Assembly: GCA_964563755.1 (NCBI GenBank)
Contig: CAZLYC010000001.1
Coordinates: 124,001-188,000, forward strand
Direction: 5' to 3'
DNA length: 64,000 nucleotides
Source: JABMQF01 sp964563755
GTDB taxonomy: Archaea; Nanobdellota; Nanobdellia; Woesearchaeales; UBA11576
Shown: positions 7,409-14,744 of the stretch, one piece after another
Position numbering within the stretch: the first letter of the stretch is position 1
Layout: the number at the start of each line of letters is the position of its first letter
Program-made: the position numbers and the translations under genes
The notes under the pieces: generated by a model
The model's database searches: none
The model's input: only the letters and a program-made list of their open reading frames with translations
Told to the model about the DNA's origin: nothing

Positions 7409-10400
7409 ATGGAAGACAGCAAAAATAAAATTAATCATAGCCTCATAGTCCTAACAATATTACTCATCCTTACATCTAGCTTGGTTACGGCATACAAAGA
7501 GGAATTTACAGCGACATCCAATTCAGAAGAGGTCACTTTATGCGCATGCGATCTTGCCATAGATAAGATATTCCTTAACAATAATGGGGATGTTACAAGC
7601 ACATTCATCCTTGAACCGACAGGAACAGCAGCCAAGTGGGTAAACCTGGCTCCTATGACATTCTATCTTGAACAGGGACAGTCAAAACAAGTCGACAGAT
7701 TCATAAAAGTGCCCTGCAGAGCAAGAGGCCAATACACACTCGATACAACAATAAGAACAATCTTCGACACAGAACAAGAGCTCAAACAGACACTCAATGT
7801 CGAAAACTGCCCGAACGTGCAGATAACTGCAAAGTCTTCTACAAGAAAAGAAGTGTGCCCATGCACGCCAGTCCAATATGATTTCACTGTTACGAACACA
7901 GGAAACCACGTGGAGACATACGAGCTGAGCGTCGAACCATACTCTGAAGCGATAACGCTGAGCACAGACATAATGATACTCGAACCAGGACAAAAAGAAG
8001 CGGTGTCTGTATTCCTGAACCTTGAATGCGGAAAATATGGAGACGATGCATTCACGCTCAACGTGCTGGCGCACGGGACCGGAATACTCGGACAGAGCAA
8101 TTTTGAACTCAATGTCCTCAAATGCTATGATTATGAATTGAACACAGAAGAACAATACGCGGTCTGCCAGGGAATACCTAACATAATCCCCGCACAGATA
8201 ATAAACAACGCAACCATGGCCAATGCGTATTCATTGACAACAGTTGGCCCCGACTGGATATATCCTGAAAATGATTCTATAACTATGCCTGCGCTTTCAA
8301 TAAGCCAGACAAACATACTAGCATTCCCTCCTGTTGAAGAGGAGAGCGCTTATTCAGTAATACTAAACTCCTTGTCTGTAAGAGGCGAAGAGATGAGGAC
8401 AAGAGAGATAGTACTAGAAACAGAGAAATGCTTCGATTATGAACTCATAGAGACGCAAGACGTTTTCAAAGCAGCAGAATGCAAACCAAAAGAACACACA
8501 CTCAAACTCAAAAACACCGGCTCAAGACAAGCCAACTATATTGTTGAACTTGAGGGCCTTGATTGGCTAACCACATCACCCGCACCATTACTGATTGAAC
8601 CTGATGACGAGAAAGAAGTTAAGATAATGGGACAGACGCCTTGCACCAGCGCAGGAGAATACGCAGAGAATGTATACATCACAATAACAGAAGTCAACCA
8701 GACATATGTCGAACAGAAGACAGTCACAATATTGCCTAAAGAAGACTTCTACATCCCGAAAATAGACCTCACAGACATGAATATAGACCATAACGGCGGA
8801 GAATCCCAAGCAACAATAACAAACGCAGGATATGAAGCCGCAACGTATGACCTAAGAGTAGACGCAAGCGACTGGGTGACCATAGACAAGACGCAAACCA
8901 CGCTAGAGCCAGGTCAGAATGAAACAATAACAATAACTGCTGTTCCAACAGAAGAGACTTCAGAAGACACGTATCTTGCCACGATTGTCGCAGAGATTCC
9001 TGCTGAAGGAATCGAATATAGCAAAGACTTCTTTATTGAAGTCAAAGAAGAAGAGACAGGAAAATTCGCGATGATTCTTGCGTTTGCAGGAATATTGCTT
9101 CTCGTTGCTATAATTGCAGCAATAATCCTACTTACAAAGAGAAAGAAGAAGAAAGAGAAAACAGTCATAAAACAGGACAAGACCAAAGCAGAAAAACAGG
9201 CAATAACAGTAGAAAAGCGCGAGTATAGGAGAAAATCTGAAGAAAGCAAAAGAAGATTTTGGCCAATACTCCTGATAATACTAATAGCGCTTATTCTCGG
9301 CGGGGCTGCATATTACGCTATGAGCTCCGGAATGTTCCAAAAACAAGAAACAACACAGAATGAAACAAACCAGACAGCACAAGAAGAAGTTCCTTTGCCA
9401 AAACCTGAACAGACAGAAACAGGTGTCTTGACAAACGAGGACATACAAGAATCACTAATAGTCATAGACAGAGAAGGAGTACCCGGAACAGGAAACCAGA
9501 TAGAACTTGACGGCCAGACTGAAATAAACCTGATCCTCTCAATAAAGAACCCGACAGACAGAAAGGCAGTCTTCACAGTCAAAACACAAGAAGAGAGCTG
9601 GGTGAAATTTGAAAAAGAAAAGATATCTATTATGCCTAACAGAACAGAGCTACTCAACTTCAAGATAACACCTGATTTGGATGCTCTAAAGAAGAATGAT
9701 TACGCCATACTGATAAATACCACACTCGAAGGTAAGAAGATATACTATGAAGAATCACTCAATCTGGTTCTGACAAAGAAAAAGATGATTCTTGAAGGAT
9801 ATCTGCCTTGGCTCCTCGGCGGAATAGCTGTATTGATATTACTTTTACTAATAAGGGCGGTTGTTAAAAGAAGAAAGAGAACAAAAGAACCAAAAAAGGC
9901 AGAGCAGAAAACAAAGACAGAGAAAAAACAATACAAGAAAGATAAAGGCTTAAGACTCTGGCCAATCTTATTTTTTGTTTTGCTCGTCGCTATAGCGGGG
10001 GCAGCAGGAATAGCTTCGTACAAATTCTGCAAAGCCACAACAACAGGAACAGAAGCTGTTGAAAATGAAACAGTTCAACTTTCCCTAGAAGAGAAAGTCA
10101 CAGAGGAGAACACTCAAGAAGCATTGGTTGTCATGGATAGGACAGCAATAGCTGGCAAAGACGACAAACTAGAGATAACAGAAGAAAAATATGATGTTCC
10201 TATAACAATAAAGAATCCTACTGACAAAAAAGCAAGATTTGCAGTCAACACGAATGAAAATACGTGGATAACCTTTGAAAGATATAACATAATAATCGAA
10301 CCAAATACACAAAAGACAGTCAATATGACAATAACACCAGATCTTGACGCATTGGAAGATAACGATTACCAGGTCACTATAACGACAAGCATACAAGGAG

Positions 10401-10663
10401 AAAAAATAGATTATACTGAAGAAGTGCAGTTCGTACTCACCACAAAGAAAAAACTCAAAGACCGATACTTAACATATGTGATAATAGGAATTGTGCTGTT
10501 ATTTGTATTGATATTCTTCACAAAAGTGTTTTCTAAATACAGTAAGAACAGACAAAAGAAACAGAAACAGATAGAAAAAATAGAGAAAAACGGCACAGAA
10601 GCCAATAAGATGGTAAGTGAATTAAGAAAGAAAACCGTGCTTAAGCTGAAAAGGAAGAAATAA
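7409..10663 (+). CDS. Giant surface protein with repeated Ig-like (NEW3/COG1470-like) domains and several membrane spans
   Basis: A 1084-aa protein with a signal anchor (about 13-30) followed by a run of roughly 100-aa beta-rich, Cys-containing domains of the type found in archaeal cell-surface proteins; a recurring phrase is N-T-G with EPG or EPN just before the strand end. After the first large extracellular part comes a module that occurs twice: membrane span, Lys/Arg-rich cytoplasmic linker, membrane span, one Ig-like domain. The two late domains are clearly duplicated (ITPDLDALKKNDY and ITPDLDALEDNDY; SIKNPTDRKA and TIKNPTDKKA). A last span (about 1012-1034) precedes a basic tail. It is transcribed divergently from the isc operon across the palindromic operator. 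Function unknown; adhesion or envelope architecture is inferred. Confidence 0.88.
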   Translation: MEDSKNKINHSLIVLTILLILTSSLVTAYKEEFTATSNSEEVTLCACDLAIDKIFLNNNGDVTSTFILEPTGTAAKWVNLAPMTFYLEQGQSKQVDRFIKVPCRARGQYTLDTTIRTIFDTEQELKQTLNVENCPNVQITAKSSTRKEVCPCTPVQYDFTVTNTGNHVETYELSVEPYSEAITLSTDIMILEPGQKEAVSVFLNLECGKYGDDAFTLNVLAHGTGILGQSNFELNVLKCYDYELNTEEQYAVCQGIPNIIPAQIINNATMANAYSLTTVGPDWIYPENDSITMPALSISQTNILAFPPVEEESAYSVILNSLSVRGEEMRTREIVLETEKCFDYELIETQDVFKAAECKPKEHTLKLKNTGSRQANYIVELEGLDWLTTSPAPLLIEPDDEKEVKIMGQTPCTSAGEYAENVYITITEVNQTYVEQKTVTILPKEDFYIPKIDLTDMNIDHNGGESQATITNAGYEAATYDLRVDASDWVTIDKTQTTLEPGQNETITITAVPTEETSEDTYLATIVAEIPAEGIEYSKDFFIEVKEEETGKFAMILAFAGILLLVAIIAAIILLTKRKKKKEKTVIKQDKTKAEKQAITVEKREYRRKSEESKRRFWPILLIILIALILGGAAYYAMSSGMFQKQETTQNETNQTAQEEVPLPKPEQTETGVLTNEDIQESLIVIDREGVPGTGNQIELDGQTEINLILSIKNPTDRKAVFTVKTQEESWVKFEKEKISIMPNRTELLNFKITPDLDALKKNDYAILINTTLEGKKIYYEESLNLVLTKKKMILEGYLPWLLGGIAVLILLLLIRAVVKRRKRTKEPKKAEQKTKTEKKQYKKDKGLRLWPILFFVLLVAIAGAAGIASYKFCKATTTGTEAVENETVQLSLEEKVTEENTQEALVVMDRTAIAGKDDKLEITEEKYDVPITIKNPTDKKARFAVNTNENTWITFERYNIIIEPNTQKTVNMTITPDLDALEDNDYQVTITTSIQGEKIDYTEEVQFVLTTKKKLKDRYLTYVIIGIVLLFVLIFFTKVFSKYSKNRQKKQKQIEKIEKNGTEANKMVSELRKKTVLKLKRKK

Positions 10664-10766
10664 ACAGATGCAGCGGACACAATAGTTTTAAAAATAACTC
10701 GTTATTCTCAGATTAAACAGCTAAAATGGGGCTGTAGTATAACTTGGCTAGCACAGCCGGCTCCAG

Positions 10767-10838
10767 ACAATGGAGCGATGAGGCAAAATGCCGATGATTA
10801 ACAGACTGGTATGTCAAGACATTGCTCTTGAGGAAGAT
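10767..10838 (+). other. tRNA-Trp intron 1 (anticodon loop, position 37/38), possible box C/D guide RNA
   Basis: The 72-nt intron begins after G37. In many euryarchaea this intron acts as a box C/D guide for 2'-O-methylation of the tRNA itself. Here box-C-like stretches GCGATGA (10775-10781) and CGATGAT (10792-10798) are visible, while the D boxes are poor. TGGAGC at 10771-10776 is complementary to exon GCTCCA at 10760-10765, which pairs the intron with the anticodon. The guide function is plausible, not shown. Confidence 0.6.
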
Positions 10839-10856
10839 ACCGGCTGATTTGGGTTC

Positions 10857-10889
10857 AAATACAGAAAAAACACAAAAGTTATCTGTGGA
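10857..10889 (+). other. tRNA-Trp intron 2 in the T-loop (33 nt)
   Basis: The stretch folds as a bulge-helix-bulge: T-stem TTGGG/CCCAA, 3-nt bulge TTC, a 4-bp helix AAAT/AATT with one A-A mismatch, 3-nt bulge GGA, then the intron stem ACAG/CTGT. Removing 33 nt joins TTC to AATT and yields the canonical T-loop pattern TTCRANY. Because of flanking A residues the cut can slide by up to 2 nt. The stop codon of the homing endonuclease on the other strand lies inside this intron. Confidence 0.7.
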
Positions 10890-11559
10890 AATTCCCAACA
10901 GCCCCATTTTTATTTATTTTATTAACTATATCTCGTAATGCTTTTGCTTTATTTGGATGATAAAATCCTATGATTGTGCTGTATTTTATGATTTCTTTTT
11001 TTGGTATAATAAGATAATATTTCTGCCCTTTCTTACTTCTAAATGTGTATGAATATGGCCCGCGTAATTGAGAAGTAACACCGATTTGACTCAGCATTCT
11101 TTTGATTTGTTTTATTCCTTTTTTATTTATTATGCTTAATATTATCTTCTTGCTATTCGTTGAAACGTGTGCCTCATCGTCAAAAAATGCTTTCAACCAT
11201 TCTATTTTTATATTCTTTTTTGCATCGAATATTTCTTTAGAAATGAACCATTCTCTTGATTTGCCTGCACCTAAATGCACAACAAGATCATAAACCCATT
11301 TACCACTGACTTCATATTCATATTTTCTTAATTTAATAACTACTCGATTAAGCTCTTTTTTGACATCGCGTATAAATTGGTTTGCGAGTGTTTTTTCTGT
11401 GTTTACATATCTAACATAATATTTGTTTTTGAATATGTTTTTTCTTGGGTGAGTTAATAGTTCTGCTTCAGTTCTGCGTTGTTTTCCTTTTCTGATGTAG
11501 CCATCACCACATATGTGTGCTACAATTCTTGCTAGTTCAGGACTTATTTTAATTTTCAT
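10879..11559 (-). CDS. LAGLIDADG homing endonuclease
   Basis: A 226-aa stand-alone endonuclease with two LAGLIDADG-type helices: RIVAHICGDGY (about residues 11-21, catalytic Asp19) and EWLKAFFDDEAHV (about 117-129). Between them is the usual basic, DNA-contacting beta region. The gene runs opposite to tRNA-Trp and overlaps its 3' end: the last nine codons are antisense to the tRNA 3' exon and the stop codon falls in the T-loop intron. This suggests the element colonised the tRNA gene, or that the intron is a trace of its insertion. A short AT-rich promoter (ATTTATAGTTAA) precedes the ATG. Whether it is still active is unknown. Confidence 0.88.
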   Translation of the reverse strand: MKIKISPELARIVAHICGDGYIRKGKQRRTEAELLTHPRKNIFKNKYYVRYVNTEKTLANQFIRDVKKELNRVVIKLRKYEYEVSGKWVYDLVVHLGAGKSREWFISKEIFDAKKNIKIEWLKAFFDDEAHVSTNSKKIILSIINKKGIKQIKRMLSQIGVTSQLRGPYSYTFRSKKGQKYYLIIPKKEIIKYSTIIGFYHPNKAKALRDIVNKINKNGAVGNFHR

Positions 11560-11645
11560 TCATAATATTAACTATAAATGGTATTTATTCTCTATCCCGA
11601 TATGTCCAGTGTCTTGTGAAAATTTCCGGAAGTAACTAAAAAGCA

Positions 11646-11676
11646 CCCCATCCCCTTCGTTTCTAGTGGAAACTGG
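11646..11676 (-). promoter_or_regulatory. ORB element 1 (Orc1/Cdc6 binding site)
   Basis: Read on the minus strand it contains CCACTAGAAACGAAGGGG followed by more G, matching the archaeal ORB core (TTCCAGTGGAAAC, then AAGGGG) as I remember it, with a dyad and a downstream G-string. Confidence 0.82.
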
Positions 11677-11830
11677 TTAATATAATAAAAAAACTATTTA
11701 TTAAAATAATAATATAAAATAAATAATAATTACTTTCTATATAGAAAATAAATAAACACTTTTTTCTCTGAAAAAAATGAAGAAAACAATAAAATAAAGA
11801 GTTTTAACAATAGTTTTTAATTAATAAGGA

Positions 11831-11860
11831 TATTTCCATAGGAAATAAAGGGGTGAGTGG
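11831..11860 (+). promoter_or_regulatory. ORB element 2 (Orc1/Cdc6 binding site)
   Basis: The plus strand contains CCATAGGAAATAAAGGGG and then TGAGTGG. It aligns with element 1 without gaps and lies in the opposite orientation, so the two G-strings point away from the AT-rich core between them. Confidence 0.8.
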
Positions 11861-12007
11861 TTATCGTGTTATATCAAGTAGGATTGGTCGTTCATTTCCT
11901 TTGGAACTCATTTAAACAGCTTTAAAATAACATAAATGATGCTTTAAACGGAATTTCACATAAGCATAGACAAATTTTATATACCTCCTTTTCTTCTGCT
12001 CCAAAAC

Positions 12008-13216
12008 ATGACAGAAAAGGGGTTAGACGATTTCTTTGAAAACTTCATAAAAAAGGAACCCCTATTCAACGACAAAGGAGTGCTGCAGTCAGCATACACT
12101 CCAGGTGAAATCCCTCACAGAGACCAGCAAATAAGCCAGATAGCGAATATACTTGCACCAGCATTAAGGACAGAAAGACCTTCCAATCTATTCATCTATG
12201 GCAAGACAGGAACAGGAAAAACCGTCTGCGTAAGGCATACAACACAGAAATTACTAGACGTAGCAAAACAAAATAACATTCCTCTCGAAATAGTATATGT
12301 CAATTGCAAACTTAACAAGGTTGCGGATACAGAGTACAGGCTTGTCGCTCAACTCGCAAGAGAATTCAAAAAGGAAATACCATCAACAGGACTTCCGACA
12401 GGAGAAGTATACAAGATATTCTATTCTGCAATAGACAAAGAAAAAAGGACAATCATACTAATTCTGGATGAGATAGACCAGCTGATAAACAAGACAAGCG
12501 ATGAAATACTATACAATCTTACAAGAATAAACTCAGAGCTCAAGAACGCGCAGATATCAATAGTAGGGATATCAAACGACCTGACATTTGTAGACAATCT
12601 CGATCCTAGAGTAAAATCATCATTGAGCGAAGAAGAACTGGTGTTTCCACCATATAATGCATTACAGATACAAGACATACTAAAACAAAGAACAAATGCT
12701 GCATTCAAAAGCGACGCCATAGAACAGGGACTCATTGAAAAATGCGCTGCCTATGCTGCAAAGGACCACGGAGACGCAAGAAGAGCCCTTGAACTAATAA
12801 GAGTAGCAGGGGAACTTGCAGAAAGAAACAGCGAAACAAAAGTCACGATAAAACATCTTGACCTTGCTGAGGAGAAAATAGAGAAAGACCGGGTCCTTGA
12901 TATGATAACAACGCAGCCACAGCAGTTCAAAGCCACACTATACGCAACAATAGCTCTCACAAAAGAAAAAAGAAGCAAGATACTGACCGGAGATGTATAC
13001 GAAATATACAAAGATGTATGCGCAAAAACCGGCTTGAGGCCATTGACACAAAGAAGAATATCGGACATAATAGCAGAATTCGACATGCTTGGCATAATAC
13101 ACGCAAAAGTCATATCAAACGGAAGATATGGACGGACAAGAGAGATACACCTCGCATTACCATCACAGCTAGAACCAAAAATAAGAGAAATAATAACAAA
13201 AGATCTTGGAATATAA
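12008..13216 (+). CDS. orc1: Origin-binding initiator Orc1/Cdc6
   Basis: A 402-aa AAA+ initiator that binds ORB sites and loads MCM. Walker A is GKTGTGKT (about 64-71), Walker B is LILDEIDQL (about 151-159), and sensor 1 follows in VGISND. A C-terminal winged helix (about 300-400) contacts DNA. A TATA-like TTTTATATACC about 25-33 nt before the ATG suggests a nearly leaderless transcript starting inside the origin region. Polymerase D genes follow in the same direction, so initiator and replicase form a replication cluster at the origin. Confidence 0.96.
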   Translation: MTEKGLDDFFENFIKKEPLFNDKGVLQSAYTPGEIPHRDQQISQIANILAPALRTERPSNLFIYGKTGTGKTVCVRHTTQKLLDVAKQNNIPLEIVYVNCKLNKVADTEYRLVAQLAREFKKEIPSTGLPTGEVYKIFYSAIDKEKRTIILILDEIDQLINKTSDEILYNLTRINSELKNAQISIVGISNDLTFVDNLDPRVKSSLSEEELVFPPYNALQIQDILKQRTNAAFKSDAIEQGLIEKCAAYAAKDHGDARRALELIRVAGELAERNSETKVTIKHLDLAEEKIEKDRVLDMITTQPQQFKATLYATIALTKEKRSKILTGDVYEIYKDVCAKTGLRPLTQRRISDIIAEFDMLGIIHAKVISNGRYGRTREIHLALPSQLEPKIREIITKDLGI

Positions 13217-13250
13217 CCGAACAAAATCAAATCTTTTCTTAGACAATTGA

Positions 13251-14741
13251 ATGGGGGTCCAATTGGAGCTAGACAGGAAAAGGGAGATAGTATCTTTGCT
13301 TCTCAGCAAAGGAATAATCCTAGATAGAACAATGCTAAACCAGATAGCAACAATGAATGATATAGACTCATTCCATTCATTCATCACACAAGAACTTACG
13401 ACAGCAGACCAAACAACAAAATTTGCAGATTTGTTGAACAAATATGACAAACAGTCAGCGAACCCCCAACAGAGACCGGAAGTAAGCATCGTTTTCTCGT
13501 ACAAAGAAGAACCCAAAAAAAGGGATGTGCAGGATTTCATAGGATTATTCTCCGCAAGATACAATTCACTTAAGACAATACTTCAGAACAGGAAGGAACT
13601 CCAGAATCTGACATCTATAAATCGACTCAACCAGAAAAAAGAAAGGGAGCAGGCAGCTATAATAGCGCTAGTGACGGACAAACAAACAACAAAATCCGGC
13701 AATCTGGTTCTGACTGTAGAAGACCAGACAGGAACAATAAAAGCAATAGTATCACAAAACTCGGACGGCTTTGAGATGGCCAAAGAGACAGTTCTTGATG
13801 AAGTCATAGGGATAGTAGGCATGTCAGCAGGCAACGCGATGTTCGTCAGCAGCATAATACTGCCAGACATACCGATATACCTAGAGATGAAGAAAAGCCC
13901 GGATGAAGCATACGCTTTGTTCATGGGAGACTTTCACTTCGGTTCAAACGTTTTCCTAAAAGATGCATTCGAGAAATTCATATCCTGGATAAGAGGAGAC
14001 GAAGGAAACGAAACACAGAAAGAGTTAGCAAAAAAAGTAAAGTATCTATTCATGGTAGGAGATATAGTGGAAGGGATAGGAATATATCCTGACCAGGACA
14101 AGGATCTGACAATAACAGACATATACGACCAATACACAGAATTCGCAAGATACGCAAGCATGATACCAAAAGGAGTGCAGATAATAATCTGCCCAGGAAA
14201 CCACGACGCCATGAGGATATCAGAGCCGCAACCTCCTTTATACAAAGATTTTGCTGAAGCGATATACAAGCTCCCTAACGTGACAATAGTCAGCAATCCT
14301 TCTTGTGTGAATATACACGCATCAAAAGAATTTCCTGGCTTCGATGTCCTGATGTACCACGGATTCAGCTTCCCATACTACGCAGACACAGTAGAATCCA
14401 TAAGAAACAAAGGAGGACAGCAGAGAGTAGACCTAATCATGGAATTCCTTCTCAAAAGAAGACACCTGGCCCCGTCGCACACATCAACACTATACCTTCC
14501 TGATGCCAATAAGGACAGTCTTGTCATAGACAAAGTACCTGACTTTTTCGTCAGCGGCCACATACACAGGGTTTCGGCGACAAATTACAGGAACGTAACA
14601 CTTCTCAGCTGCTCATGCTGGCTTGAAAAGACAGAATACCAGGAGAAGATGGGGCTTAAGCCACAGCCAGGAAGAGCAGTACTGGTAAATCTCCAGACAA
14701 GAAAAGTGAAAATGCTCAAATTTTACGACTCAGAGGACTAA
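13251..14741 (+). CDS. polB: DNA polymerase D small subunit DP1 (3'-5' exonuclease)
   Basis: A 496-aa DP1. It has an N-terminal helical part, an OB-fold (about 150-210) and a calcineurin-like phosphoesterase domain carrying the 3'-5' proofreading activity. Metal-binding motifs are GDFHFGSN (near 226), VGDIVEG (near 269), PGNHD (near 317), YHGFSFP and GHIHR (near 435). It forms the archaeal replicative polymerase with DP2, whose gene begins 3 nt after this stop, which implies coupled translation. An orc1 gene ends 34 nt upstream. Confidence 0.96.
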   Translation: MGVQLELDRKREIVSLLLSKGIILDRTMLNQIATMNDIDSFHSFITQELTTADQTTKFADLLNKYDKQSANPQQRPEVSIVFSYKEEPKKRDVQDFIGLFSARYNSLKTILQNRKELQNLTSINRLNQKKEREQAAIIALVTDKQTTKSGNLVLTVEDQTGTIKAIVSQNSDGFEMAKETVLDEVIGIVGMSAGNAMFVSSIILPDIPIYLEMKKSPDEAYALFMGDFHFGSNVFLKDAFEKFISWIRGDEGNETQKELAKKVKYLFMVGDIVEGIGIYPDQDKDLTITDIYDQYTEFARYASMIPKGVQIIICPGNHDAMRISEPQPPLYKDFAEAIYKLPNVTIVSNPSCVNIHASKEFPGFDVLMYHGFSFPYYADTVESIRNKGGQQRVDLIMEFLLKRRHLAPSHTSTLYLPDANKDSLVIDKVPDFFVSGHIHRVSATNYRNVTLLSCSCWLEKTEYQEKMGLKPQPGRAVLVNLQTRKVKMLKFYDSED

Positions 14742-14744
14742 AAA

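Larger units (their letters stand above)
10728..10906 (+). tRNA. tRNA-Trp (anticodon CCA) with two introns
   Basis: Acceptor arms GGGGCTG (10728-10734) and CAGCCCC (10899-10905) pair fully, with discriminator A at 10906. The D-loop holds GG. The anticodon stem GCCGG (10756-10760) pairs with CCGGC (10840-10844) and the anticodon CCA is at 10763-10765. The T-stem TTGGG (10849-10853) pairs with CCCAA (10894-10898). A 72-nt intron lies after position 37, the classical euryarchaeal tRNA-Trp location. A further 33 nt are inserted in the T-loop; removing them restores a canonical TTCAATT loop. Minor oddity: an A-C mismatch in the D-stem. A leaderless-style TATA-like element (GTTTTAAAAATA) lies near 10684-10695. 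Confidence 0.9.
11646..11860. other. Replication origin (oriC) next to orc1
   Basis: The 448-nt gene-free stretch 11560-12007 contains inverted origin recognition boxes (11646-11676 on minus, 11831-11860 on plus) around a region of about 150 nt made almost only of A and T (about 11677-11830), which fits a DNA unwinding element. The Orc1/Cdc6 gene starts 150 nt to the right. Weaker dyads are near 11622-11633 (TTCCGG) and 11891-11910 (TTTCCTTTGGAA). ORB plus an AT-rich core next to orc1 is the standard archaeal origin layout. Confidence 0.88.

Noticed and set aside
11891..11910. A third ORB-like dyad (TTTCCTTTGGAA).
   Set aside because: The G-string and the central bases of the ORB core are missing, so only two ORB sites are annotated.
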